Source of the DNA: JBFHIZ01 sp041596215
GTDB lineage: Bacteria; Bacillota; Clostridia; Lachnospirales; Lachnospiraceae
Direction: 5' to 3'
Assembly: GCA_041596215.1 (NCBI GenBank)
Contig: JBFHIZ010000005.1
Span: 16,782 to 80,781, forward strand
DNA length: 64,000 bases
The translations under genes were made by a program, and so were the position numbers. Positions 51,896 to 60,732 of the stretch are shown piece by piece; position 1 is the stretch's first letter; the number at the start of each line of letters is the position of its first letter. The notes below the pieces were generated by a model, which was not told the origin of the DNA, did no database searches, and was given only the letters and a program-made list of their open reading frames with translations.

Positions 51896-52901
51896 ATATT
51901 TTTTTACAACTACTTCTAATTTGCAAAGAAGTGGCAACATGTATTTTCTGTGGACTTTTAAATTTTCGTTTTCGATTAAAAGCGATAATATTTACAGCAA
52001 TTTCAGCAATATCTTCAATTGGAATACGAACGGTAGTTAGTGGGGGAGTTAAATGTCGAACATTTGGCAAATCATTAAATCCAATGACACTATAATCTTC
52101 AGGGACACGTTTTCCAGCGGTTTCTAGTGTATTTACAACGGCAGTGGCAACGGTATCATTTCCACAAAAAATTGCAGTTGGCACAATTGGAGCTGCTAGT
52201 AATTGTTGCGTAAGTCTTGAACCTTCTGGGAAAGATAATTTTTTCCCGATAAAAATTAGAGAGTCTTCATATATGTTATGTGCTTTCATAAAAGTTCGAT
52301 AGTATTCTTCACGTTCGTCGCGCCCTTTCATTCGTAAATCATCTACAACTTCGCCACCAACATAGGCAATTTTTCGGTGACCGAGTTGATACAGATATTC
52401 AAGAGCCTGTTTTGCACCTAAAGATGAGTTTGGTAAAATCGAGTCATAGGTTCCGTCATCAGGTGCGGAATCAAGAAATACAATATTCTCCGTAATATCT
52501 CGTAGTTGATCAATTTCACTTAAAGGAAATCGACCGATTGCGATCATTCCATCAGCAACTAAGTCTACCGTATGTGTATACGTTCCATTAATATTTAATA
52601 CTTTAAAAGTATTATAGTTCATTTCGGTACAGTATTTTTCTACAACGGTCATGAGATATAAATAATAGGGGTCTTCAATTAAGTCGGATTCGGAATACCA
52701 ATCAACAATAGCAATATTCATTTGCGCATTAGAAGTATTTGAATAATTACTTTTTTTTGTGTACTCAAGTTCTTCTGCAGCATTAAATATACGAAGTTTT
52801 GTTTCATTATTAACACGTATATTGGGATCATGATTTAAAACACGAGAGACGGTAGTTTGAGAAACTTCCGCTGCTTTTGCAATGTCTTTGATAGTAGCCA
52901 T
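51894..52901 (-). CDS. LacI-family transcriptional regulator
   Basis: A 335-residue repressor-type protein. The N-terminal ATIKDIAKAAEVSQTTVSRV with VLNHDPNIRV is the LacI helix-turn-helix and hinge. The ligand domain has VDLVADGMIAIGRF, LGHRKIAYVGGE, PTAIFCGNDTVATAVV and FNDLPNVRHLTPPLTTVRIP as in GalR/LacI proteins. It is divergent from the beta-galactoside uptake and cleavage genes, which it probably controls. The shared 253-base gap holds a 14-base palindrome near the likely promoter. Confidence 0.92.
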   Translation of the reverse strand: MATIKDIAKAAEVSQTTVSRVLNHDPNIRVNNETKLRIFNAAEELEYTKKSNYSNTSNAQMNIAIVDWYSESDLIEDPYYLYLMTVVEKYCTEMNYNTFKVLNINGTYTHTVDLVADGMIAIGRFPLSEIDQLRDITENIVFLDSAPDDGTYDSILPNSSLGAKQALEYLYQLGHRKIAYVGGEVVDDLRMKGRDEREEYYRTFMKAHNIYEDSLIFIGKKLSFPEGSRLTQQLLAAPIVPTAIFCGNDTVATAVVNTLETAGKRVPEDYSVIGFNDLPNVRHLTPPLTTVRIPIEDIAEIAVNIIAFNRKRKFKSPQKIHVATSLQIRSSCKKI

Positions 52902-53030
52902 TTGATTACCTCATTCCTTTTTTCTTACTATGTATAGTTTATCCTACTTTATATAGGAAGTCCATATAAAAAGGGAAAAATGAATTGTAAAAATAACTAA
53001 AAAAATGGGGAAAAGTTTGGTAAAATATTC

Positions 53031-53044
53031 AGTAAATATTTACT
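53031..53044. promoter_or_regulatory. Candidate LacI-type operator
   Basis: AGTAAAT followed directly by ATTTACT, a perfect 14-base palindrome, 9 bases before a -35 box. The usual central CG of LacI-family sites is absent, so this is tentative. A second short symmetric element, AAGAGC-3-GCTCTT (53093-53107), lies near the transcription start. Confidence 0.4.
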
Positions 53045-53053
53045 AAACATATA

Positions 53054-53082
53054 TTGACCATGATAAAAATCTATGGTAAATT
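53054..53082 (+). promoter_or_regulatory. Predicted promoter of the beta-galactoside operon
   Basis: TTGACC (53054-53059), 17 bases, TAAATT (53077-53082). Good -35, imperfect -10, as often in regulated promoters. The leader of about 65 bases carries the AAGAGC/GCTCTT element. Confidence 0.55.
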
Positions 53083-53154
53083 GTAACTAACAAAGAGCAT
53101 TGCTCTTATAAAAAATAGTGTAAATTGTTGAAAATCAATGGGAGGAAAAAAGAA

Positions 53155-54510
53155 ATGAAAAAGTTCAAAAAAGTTCTAACAGTTTTACTGGCAGGAGCGT
53201 TGGTTTGCTCACTTGTTGCATGTGGGGATAATGTAACAAATGATAACCAAGCAGGAAATAGCAATCAAAACACAATGGATGAGGTTGCTGTTGAAGATGC
53301 AATGGAAGATGGTGAAGTCGAAGTGGTAACAGTATGGGCATGGGATCCAAATTTCAATATTTCGATTATGGAAGAAGCTGCAACAAGATATGAAGCAACA
53401 CACGAAAATGTAGATATTCAAATTGTCGAAATGGCAAAAGCGGATTTAGAAACAAAGTTACATACAACACTTGCAGCACAAACAGAGGAAGGATTACCAG
53501 ATATCGTCTTAATTGAAGATTACAATGCACAAAAATATTTAACTTCTTATCCTGGAAATTTTGCAGATTTAACGGATGCAATTGATTATTCACAGTTTGC
53601 AGAATTTAAAGTAAATCTGGCTACAGTAGATGGAAGAACATATTCGATACCATTTGATTCAGGTGTAACCGGAACATTCTATCGCTCTGATATTTTAGAA
53701 GAAGCAGGATATTCTGCAGCAGATTTAGAAAACATTACATGGGATCGTTTCATTGAAATTGGTCAAGACGTAAAAGAAAAAACAGGAATTTATATGTTGG
53801 GTGGAGATCCTACTGACGGTGGTTTAATAAGAGTTATGCTTCAATCGGCAGGTGCTTGGTACTTTAATGAAAGTGGAGATCCAATCTTAACAGATAATGA
53901 AGCGTTAGTGGAAGCAATGAACGTATACAAAGATTTATTTAATTCAGGAATTGTAAAACCTACGAGTGGTTGGGACGAATGGGTTGGATCAATTAACAAT
54001 GGAGAAGCTGCATCAATTACAACCGGTGTATGGATTGTTGGTTCCGTTAAAGCTCCTGAAGAACAAAGTGGTCTTTGGTCAGTGGCTCCAGTACCAAGTT
54101 TGAATGGAGTAAGTGGTGCAACAAATGCCTCAAACTTAGGTGGATCAAGTTGGTATATTTTAGAAAAAGGTGCAGCAAAAGATACGGCAATTGATTTTAT
54201 GAATGCAATCTATGCAAATGACACGGATTTTTATCAAACAATTCTAATGAACAATGGAGCAGTTGGTACCTATGTTCCAGCAACAAGTGGAGATGCATAT
54301 GCAACACCGGACGAATTCTTTGGTGGCGCAGCAATCTACGAGGATTTAGCAGCTTGGTCAGCACAAATTCCAGTTGTTAACATTGGTAATTATACGTATG
54401 AAGCAGATGCAGCAGTAATGGCACAAATGGATGCGTTTATAGCAGGAAGCATTTCTGTTGAAGAGGCTCTTGAAGCAGCGCAACAACAATTAGAATCACA
54501 AATTCAGTAA
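53155..54510 (+). CDS. ABC transporter sugar-binding lipoprotein
   Basis: ATG 53155 follows GGGAGG. The 451-residue protein has a lipoprotein signal with lipobox LVAC (Cys about residue 23), then an Asn/Gln/Asp-rich linker and a family 1 solute-binding fold: VVTVWAWDPNFNISIMEEAA, LPDIVLIEDYN, IPFDSGVTGTFYRSDILEEAG and a Trp-rich late half. It captures a sugar, probably a beta-galactoside given the neighbours. A terminator after the gene likely lets it be made in excess over the permeases. Confidence 0.92.
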   Translation: MKKFKKVLTVLLAGALVCSLVACGDNVTNDNQAGNSNQNTMDEVAVEDAMEDGEVEVVTVWAWDPNFNISIMEEAATRYEATHENVDIQIVEMAKADLETKLHTTLAAQTEEGLPDIVLIEDYNAQKYLTSYPGNFADLTDAIDYSQFAEFKVNLATVDGRTYSIPFDSGVTGTFYRSDILEEAGYSAADLENITWDRFIEIGQDVKEKTGIYMLGGDPTDGGLIRVMLQSAGAWYFNESGDPILTDNEALVEAMNVYKDLFNSGIVKPTSGWDEWVGSINNGEAASITTGVWIVGSVKAPEEQSGLWSVAPVPSLNGVSGATNASNLGGSSWYILEKGAAKDTAIDFMNAIYANDTDFYQTILMNNGAVGTYVPATSGDAYATPDEFFGGAAIYEDLAAWSAQIPVVNIGNYTYEADAAVMAQMDAFIAGSISVEEALEAAQQQLESQIQ

Positions 54511-54522
54511 GTTAATTAATTT

Positions 54523-54560
54523 TTGCCGCATAGTTTGTAAAAATTATGCGGCAATTTTTT
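54523..54560 (+). terminator. Terminator/attenuator between binding protein and permease genes
   Basis: TTGCCGCATA pairs exactly with TATGCGGCAA across a 12-base loop, then TTTTTT. Partial read-through would set a high ratio of binding protein to permease. Confidence 0.85.
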
Positions 54561-54574
54561 ACAAGGAGAAACCT

Positions 54575-55540
54575 ATGGAAAATAAACTAAATCGTAAGGG
54601 ATGGTTATTTATTGTACCAGTATTGATCTTACTAGCGGCATTTTTATTATACCCAATTATGTTTTCTTTTTACTTGTCACTTACAAGTACGAAGGGAATT
54701 GTTTCTGAGTTCGTGGGATTTGGGAATTATAAGCGTATAGTAAACGATCCTATGTTTTGGTTGGCATTAAAAAATACGGGTAGAATACTTTTGATTCAGG
54801 TCCCAATTATGCTGATTATTGCAATTGTGTTGGCATCAATTTTAAATGATAAATCATTAAAAGGAAGAGGTTTTTTTCGAACAGCAATTTTTTTGCCAGC
54901 AGTAACTTCTTTAATTGCATATACGATTTTATTTAAGATGCTATTTGCTTATGATGGAATGATAAATTCATTACTTATAAAGATGCATGTCATAACGGAA
55001 CCAATAACCTGGCTAACATCCACAGGAACAGCAACGTTTGTGTTGATTATTGCAATGATTTGGAGATGGACGGGATATAACATGGTGTTTTATTTATCTG
55101 CGATGCAAAATATATCTTCAGATATTTATGAAGCAGCAAAAGTAGATGGGGCAAATAAAGTACAAACTTTTTTTCGAATCACCTTACCACAATTAAAACC
55201 AATGATTTTATTTACAACAGTTATGAGTACCATTGGTACGTTACAACTATTTGATGAACCGATGAACCTATCACAAGGAGGAACAACTGCAGCAACGATG
55301 GGGCCGGGGAATGTATTTTTAACATTAAGTGTGTATATATATAATGTATGCTTTAAGTATCAACCAAATTTTGGTTATGCAGCAACAATTTCTTATGTGA
55401 TTGTAATTATAATCGGGATATTATCATTGATTCAATTTAAACTTGGTGAAAGTGATGATAAAAAAGATGAACGCAAATTTAGAAAAATGAAAGCAATACA
55501 AAAAAAACAAAGGAAATTAGAAGGAGGAAACAGAGCATGA
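54575..55540 (+). CDS. ABC sugar transporter permease, first subunit
   Basis: A 321-residue protein with six helices, of the LacF/UgpA type. RRWTGY-like IWRWTGYNMVFYLSAMQNIS followed by SDIYEAAKVDGANKVQTFFR contains the EAA loop that meets the ATPase. The C-terminus has an unusual Lys/Arg/Gln-rich tail (about 290-321). The second permease gene overlaps its stop by four bases. No ATPase gene is in the locus, so a shared MsmK-type ATPase must supply energy. Confidence 0.93.
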   Translation: MENKLNRKGWLFIVPVLILLAAFLLYPIMFSFYLSLTSTKGIVSEFVGFGNYKRIVNDPMFWLALKNTGRILLIQVPIMLIIAIVLASILNDKSLKGRGFFRTAIFLPAVTSLIAYTILFKMLFAYDGMINSLLIKMHVITEPITWLTSTGTATFVLIIAMIWRWTGYNMVFYLSAMQNISSDIYEAAKVDGANKVQTFFRITLPQLKPMILFTTVMSTIGTLQLFDEPMNLSQGGTTAATMGPGNVFLTLSVYIYNVCFKYQPNFGYAATISYVIVIIIGILSLIQFKLGESDDKKDERKFRKMKAIQKKQRKLEGGNRA

Positions 55541-56349
55541 TTAAAAAAATAAAACAATTCTTTTTATATTTGATTCTATGTATTGTTGCCTTTATTTCTA
55601 TCTTTCCGTTTATTTGGATGGTTATAGGTTCGACAAATGATTCCCTTTCCATTTTAAGAGGAAAATTAACATTTGGCGATCAATTGTTTAATAATGTGAC
55701 CATTTTATTTCAGGACCATGATATGCTTCGTATTTTTGGAAATTCCATTAAGATTTCATCGATTACGGTAGTTTTGATTTTGATTATTACGAGCATGGCG
55801 GCATATGGCTTTCAAATTTTTTCAAGCAAAGGGAAAGAAAAATTGTATGGAGCATTTCTCTTAACAATGATGGTTCCGTTTTCTACACTAATGATTCCGT
55901 TATACCAGATATTTGCGAAATTACATTTGTTGAATACACATTTTGCTGTTATTATTGTATCCGCTGCATCGGTATTTATGGTATTCTTTTTTAGACAGAG
56001 TTTTTCAAATTATCCAAAGGATATATTGCAAGCTGCACGCGTGGATGGAGCAGGAGAATTTAAAATTTTCACGAGAATATTTGTCCCTTCTATGAAAAAC
56101 ACATATTTTGCAGCGGCAATTTATGCCTTTATGACTAGTTGGAATTTGTATTTATGGCCATTGATTGCGTTAGGAACAAATGAAAAGAAGACAACCACGT
56201 TATTAATTTCTTCCTTATCTTCATCCTACACACCTGAATATGGTACGATTATGGTTGGAATTGTTATTTCTACGTTACCAATTATAATTATATTCTTTGC
56301 ATTTCAAAAACAATTTGTAGAGGGAATGCTGGGAAGTGTAAAACAATAG
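55537..56349 (+). CDS. ABC sugar transporter permease, second subunit
   Basis: A 270-residue protein with six helices, of the LacG/UgpE type. FIWMVIGSTND near the N-terminus and PKDILQAARVDGAGEFKIF, with the EAA loop, are characteristic. It starts at ATGA overlapping the partner permease and is followed 26 bases later by the beta-galactosidase gene, which has its own TTAGGAG site. Confidence 0.93.
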   Translation: MIKKIKQFFLYLILCIVAFISIFPFIWMVIGSTNDSLSILRGKLTFGDQLFNNVTILFQDHDMLRIFGNSIKISSITVVLILIITSMAAYGFQIFSSKGKEKLYGAFLLTMMVPFSTLMIPLYQIFAKLHLLNTHFAVIIVSAASVFMVFFFRQSFSNYPKDILQAARVDGAGEFKIFTRIFVPSMKNTYFAAAIYAFMTSWNLYLWPLIALGTNEKKTTTLLISSLSSSYTPEYGTIMVGIVISTLPIIIIFFAFQKQFVEGMLGSVKQ

Positions 56350-56375
56350 AATAAAATGTATAGTTAGGAGATATT

Positions 56376-59360
56376 ATGGCAGAAAAAGAATTTTCATTAG
56401 AATGGCTTGAAAATCCAGAGATTTTCTCGGTGAATTGTGTAGAAGCGCATTCTGACCATAAGATATTGGATAAAGAAAATAGAGAAACTGGTAAAATAAG
56501 TCTAAATGGACGCTGGGATTTTGCCTATTGGGATACATTAAGTGCATTTGATTTTTCCTATATTTCTGAAAATAAAGAACTATCCTCTAAAATTAAAGTA
56601 CCTGCCCACATGCAATTGGAAGGTTATGGCAATCCACAATATGTAAATACACAATATCCATGGGACGGGAAAGAAAAAATAGAACCTCCACATATTCCCC
56701 AAAAGGATAATTCGGTGGGATTATATAAGAAAGAATTTGATTGTCCTCAGAAGAAGTATGGAAAACGTGTTCATATTATATTTCATGGAGCAGAGAGTGC
56801 GATTTATGTGTGGTTAAATGGCGATTTCATTGGATATGGAGAAGATTCATTTACTCCGACGGAATTTGATTTGACGAAATCAATAAAAGAAAAAGATAAT
56901 GTATTACATGTTCTATGTGTTCGGTTTTGCTCGGGGTCATGGCTTGAGGATCAGGATTTTTGGCGATTTTCTGGATTATTTCGAGAAGTGGAATTGCTTC
57001 ATATACCAGACGTTCATATAAAAGATATTTGTGTGGAACAAGAATTCAATTCCTCGTTTGCGGTAGCGAGAATTGAACTAAAGCTAGTAATTGATGCAAA
57101 TAGAAATACGGTAGTAAAAGTTTTGGGAGAAATTAAAAAAGCAGAACAAGCAAAAATAGTAGAAATTCAACTTTATAAAGGCAGAAATGAAGTGAGTATG
57201 AATTTTAGAATTGAAAATCCATCTTTATGGAGTGCGGAGATTCCTAATTTATATAAACTGGAAGTGTCTCTTTCAGAAGGTGAAAACTATATTACGGGTA
57301 CTTCAATAAACATCGGATTACGTCATCTTGAAATGAAAAATCAAATGATGCATATCAATGGGAAACGATTGATATTAAAAGGTGTAAATAGACATGAGTT
57401 TGATTATCGAAATGGTAGAGCTATTTCGAAAGAAGTAATGGAAAATGACATGATTATTATGAAACAAAATAATATAAATGCAGTGCGAACATCACATTAT
57501 CCAAATCATTCTTATTTTTATGAACTTTGCGATCAATATGGACTATATGTTATGGATGAAACCAATTTAGAGTCACATGGAAGTTGGATGAAATTAGGAG
57601 TGGCAATCGAAGATGAGACCAATATTGTTCCGAAAGATAAAGAAATATGGAGAGAAGCAGTTTTGCAACGAGGAAAGGCAATGCTTGAACGTGATAAAAA
57701 TCATCCCTCCGTTATTTTTTGGTCTTGTGGAAATGAAAGTAACGGTGGTACGGTGATTCGTGACTTGTCGGATTATTTTCATAAAATGGATAGTAGTCGT
57801 TTTGTTCATTATGAGGGTGTCTTTTTTGATCGAAGATTTGAAGAAATAAGCGATGTGGAAAGTCAAATGTATACGCCACCAGCAATGGTTGAAAAATATT
57901 TACAAGAGAATCCGAAAAAGCCTTTCATTCATTGTGAGTACGGCCATGCAATGGGGAATTCTTGTGGAAATTTACAAAAATATACGGATTTAGCTCGAAG
58001 GTACCCTATGTATCAAGGTGGATTTATATGGGATATGATTGATCAGGGATTGTGGAAAAAGGATGATGATGGAAAGGAATACATTGCTTTTGGAGGAGAA
58101 TTTGGGGATCGTCCAACCGATGTCTACTTTTGTGGAAATGGATTACTTTTTGCAGACCGAAAAGAAAGTCCTAAATTGGAAGAAGTGAAATATATTTATC
58201 AACCAATTCAAGTCACAATTACCGATACGAAACTTTTGGTTAAAAATGAGTACAGCGTGAAGTCTACAAAGGATTTGAATTTTCAATGGTCTTTGTTCGA
58301 AAATGGAGAAAAAGTTTTTACGGGAGAATTTCAATTAGATGTTTTACCTGGGGAAGAACAAGAATATGTGTTACCTGTAAATATTCCGGAAAGTGAGCAA
58401 GAGTGGATACTTACTTGCAAGGCTTTATTGGGAAAAGGAACTAATTGGGCTTCGAAGGGATATGTGATTGCATATTCTCAGGAAATTGTAAGGAAAAAGA
58501 AAAGTTATAAGATTGTTTATGAACCAGCTGAAATGGTGGAATGTGATAATAATATTGGAATAAAAATGGAACATAGTTGGATTTTATTTAGTAGAGCAAT
58601 TGGAAAAATTGTTTCGATAAAAAAAGATGAGAAAGAATTGTTGAAAACACCAATTTCTCCGGATTTTTGGAGAGCACCTACAGACAATGACAAAGCGAAT
58701 CAAAATATTGCAAATTGGGCACAATGGAAAATTGCATCTTTATATCAAACTTGTAAAAGTATTGAGGTTAACAAGAATGAGATTATATCCATTTACGAGA
58801 TGCCAACCAATCCAATTACTAAGTGTAAAGTGAAATACACATTTTATAAAAATGATTTCTTTTCAATGAGTATGCATTTGGAGGGCGATAAAAAAGGAAT
58901 CCCGTGTTATGGATTTTCATTTCAGATGCCAAAAAGATTTTCAAAAATTAATTGGTATGGTAATATGCAAAAGGAATCTTATAAAGATCGGTCTTATGGA
59001 AAACAGATTGGAATTATGGAATCTACCGTGGAAGAGCAATATACACCGTATCTGGATCCGCAGGAATGTGGAAATAAAACAGATTTAAGAAAATTAGGAA
59101 TTAAAGATGAATGGGGAACTGGATTTGAAATACATGGAAGCGTACCTTTTGAAGGGAGTGCATTGCCTTATACTTCACATGAATTAGAAAGTGCAAATAC
59201 ATTGATTGAACTTCCGCCTTACAAAAAAACGGTAGTTGGTATTTATGGTGAGAAGGCAGGTGTCGGTGGAGATGATACTTGGGGGGCACCAATTCATGAA
59301 GAGTTTACAATTCCATCGAAAAAACCACTTATCACAGAATTGTTTATTCGTGTGGTATAG
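56376..59360 (+). CDS. Beta-galactosidase, glycoside hydrolase family 2 (LacZ type)
   Basis: A 994-residue enzyme close to E. coli LacZ in length and order: sugar-binding domain (about 40-215), Ig-like domain, TIM barrel (about 325-600), further Ig-like domain and a C-terminal Bgal small-chain domain (about 720-990). The acid/base Glu454 lies in SCGNESNGG and the nucleophile Glu521 in HCEYGHAMGNS. NRHEFDYRNGRAI and RTSHYPNH are also in place. There is no signal peptide, so it cleaves imported lactose-like sugars in the cytoplasm. It is the last gene of the operon and is followed by a terminator. Confidence 0.96.
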   Translation: MAEKEFSLEWLENPEIFSVNCVEAHSDHKILDKENRETGKISLNGRWDFAYWDTLSAFDFSYISENKELSSKIKVPAHMQLEGYGNPQYVNTQYPWDGKEKIEPPHIPQKDNSVGLYKKEFDCPQKKYGKRVHIIFHGAESAIYVWLNGDFIGYGEDSFTPTEFDLTKSIKEKDNVLHVLCVRFCSGSWLEDQDFWRFSGLFREVELLHIPDVHIKDICVEQEFNSSFAVARIELKLVIDANRNTVVKVLGEIKKAEQAKIVEIQLYKGRNEVSMNFRIENPSLWSAEIPNLYKLEVSLSEGENYITGTSINIGLRHLEMKNQMMHINGKRLILKGVNRHEFDYRNGRAISKEVMENDMIIMKQNNINAVRTSHYPNHSYFYELCDQYGLYVMDETNLESHGSWMKLGVAIEDETNIVPKDKEIWREAVLQRGKAMLERDKNHPSVIFWSCGNESNGGTVIRDLSDYFHKMDSSRFVHYEGVFFDRRFEEISDVESQMYTPPAMVEKYLQENPKKPFIHCEYGHAMGNSCGNLQKYTDLARRYPMYQGGFIWDMIDQGLWKKDDDGKEYIAFGGEFGDRPTDVYFCGNGLLFADRKESPKLEEVKYIYQPIQVTITDTKLLVKNEYSVKSTKDLNFQWSLFENGEKVFTGEFQLDVLPGEEQEYVLPVNIPESEQEWILTCKALLGKGTNWASKGYVIAYSQEIVRKKKSYKIVYEPAEMVECDNNIGIKMEHSWILFSRAIGKIVSIKKDEKELLKTPISPDFWRAPTDNDKANQNIANWAQWKIASLYQTCKSIEVNKNEIISIYEMPTNPITKCKVKYTFYKNDFFSMSMHLEGDKKGIPCYGFSFQMPKRFSKINWYGNMQKESYKDRSYGKQIGIMESTVEEQYTPYLDPQECGNKTDLRKLGIKDEWGTGFEIHGSVPFEGSALPYTSHELESANTLIELPPYKKTVVGIYGEKAGVGGDDTWGAPIHEEFTIPSKKPLITELFIRVV

Positions 59361-59389
59361 TTGCATGAAAGCGAAGGATTCGGTATAAT
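59361..59389 (+). promoter_or_regulatory. Predicted promoter of the thiamine pyrophosphokinase gene
   Basis: TTGCAT (59361-59366), 17 bases, TATAAT (59384-59389). It starts directly after the beta-galactosidase stop codon. The predicted start of RNA (about 59396) is inside the left arm of the following terminator. Confidence 0.6.
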
Positions 59390-59391
59390 TA

Positions 59392-59425
59392 AACCTCTGT
59401 AGAGTATAGTTGCAGAGGTTTTTTT
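59392..59425 (+). terminator. Terminator after the beta-galactosidase gene
   Basis: AACCTCTG pairs with CAGAGGTT across a 13-base loop, followed by TTTTT. It lies between the next gene's promoter and its ribosome binding site. Confidence 0.7.
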
Positions 59426-59439
59426 CATGGGAGGTAATA

Positions 59440-60102
59440 ATGAAGGGAAAACAATGTGTCATAATTGGCGCAGGAGAATTTGTAGAAAATAATTGGAAGA
59501 TGATGGAAACCATAGGTGGAAATTTCAAAAGTGACTATATTGGTCAACACAAAAAACCTCTTTATATTGCTGCAGATGGAGGATATTTTGTATATAAAAT
59601 GAAAGGAATGATTCCAGATATTTGGATTGGGGATTTTGATTCTTATCATAGAGGTGACAATGATGTCACAAAAGAATTGGTTGAATTATCGAAGGAAAAA
59701 GATGATACAGATATGCTTGCGGCGATTCGAATTGGATTCGAAAAAGGATGTACAGAATTTCATATTTTAGGAGGAACTGGAAAACGTGTGGAGCATATGT
59801 TAGCCAATCTTCAATGTTTGCAATTTATACGTAACAAAAATGCACACGGATATATGTATGGTGATAATCGAGTGTTTACAATTATAAAAAATGAATCCTA
59901 TTTACTTAAAAAAAATGAAAATAAATATGTTTCTATTTTTTCTGTTTCAAAAAAAACAAAGGGTGTGACATTAAAAGGATTTAAATATCCGCTGATGAAT
60001 GCTACGATAAAAAATGATTTTCCAATCGGCATAAGCAATGAATTGGTAAGTGAGATTGGAGAAATCTGTGTGAAACATGGGGAATTGTTGCTTGTTTTTT
60101 AG
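59440..60102 (+). CDS. thiN: Thiamine pyrophosphokinase
   Basis: ATG 59440 lies six bases after GGGAGG. The 220-residue enzyme converts thiamine to thiamine diphosphate. IAADGG, DIWIGDFDS, KEKDDTDM and GGTGKRVEHMLANL are the conserved elements, though the last usually reads Arg-x-Asp-His and here has Glu. It is slightly larger than typical with an N-terminal GAGEF loop. No thiamine riboswitch is seen upstream. The promoter overlaps the end of the beta-galactosidase terminator. Confidence 0.85.
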   Translation: MKGKQCVIIGAGEFVENNWKMMETIGGNFKSDYIGQHKKPLYIAADGGYFVYKMKGMIPDIWIGDFDSYHRGDNDVTKELVELSKEKDDTDMLAAIRIGFEKGCTEFHILGGTGKRVEHMLANLQCLQFIRNKNAHGYMYGDNRVFTIIKNESYLLKKNENKYVSIFSVSKKTKGVTLKGFKYPLMNATIKNDFPIGISNELVSEIGEICVKHGELLLVF

Positions 60103-60204
60103 TAAATAATATGGACGAGGAGACTTGAACAATTGCTCGTTATGTACTATTATTAAAATACTTATATTTTTAATTCTTATAATAAATAAGAAAGGATAAT
60201 TCAA

Positions 60205-60705
60205 ATGAACGAAAATTATATGGAGTATATGGTTCGAAAAAAAAGATCACCATTATTTCAATGGGGATTTTACTTAGCAATATTTTTGGCGATTGTTTTT
60301 TTATTATTTGGAGTTATGGGTTCTCCCATGTCACTTATTTTCTTTGCAATTTTTGCAGTTGCAGCCTATTTTTTAAATTCAAGAGCTATCATTGAATTTG
60401 AATATTTGTATTTAGAGAAAGAAATTACAATTGATAAAATTATCGGATTGAGAAAAAGAAAAAAAGTAGCTAGAATCAAAATGGAAAATGTGGATTTGAT
60501 CGCGCCAATTAATTCGGACCGAGCAAACGATGCATTGGCATATGCAACTGGGAAAGAACAGGATTTTTCTACAGGAGATGTGCAAAACAGAAATAATTGT
60601 TTTCTTATTATTACTGGAAATAAAGAAAAGTTTATAATTGAACCAAGTATTGAGTTTGTAAAAATGGCACAAATGGCTGCACCAAGAAAAGTTTTTATTC
60701 AATAA
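60205..60705 (+). CDS. Small membrane protein, possibly DUF6106
   Basis: A 166-residue protein: a short polar start with YMVRKKRSP, two close helices (about 20-55), then a cytoplasmic beta-rich domain with EFEYLYLEKEITIDKIIGLR and SRAIIEFEY-type elements. It resembles clostridial proteins listed as DUF6106, from memory only. Function unknown. It precedes guaB by 27 bases and may be co-transcribed. A TATAAT at 60178-60183 could be its -10 box. Confidence 0.65.
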   Translation: MNENYMEYMVRKKRSPLFQWGFYLAIFLAIVFLLFGVMGSPMSLIFFAIFAVAAYFLNSRAIIEFEYLYLEKEITIDKIIGLRKRKKVARIKMENVDLIAPINSDRANDALAYATGKEQDFSTGDVQNRNNCFLIITGNKEKFIIEPSIEFVKMAQMAAPRKVFIQ

Positions 60706-60732
60706 ATATTACATATAAAGTAGGAGGAAGAC

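Noticed and set aside
59367..59381. A catabolite-response (cre-like) site near ATGAAAGCGAAGGAT
   Set aside because: It misses one fixed base of the consensus and lies after the sugar operon rather than at its promoter.
59361..59439. A thiamine riboswitch before thiN
   Set aside because: The space is taken by a promoter and terminator and has no THI-box sequence.
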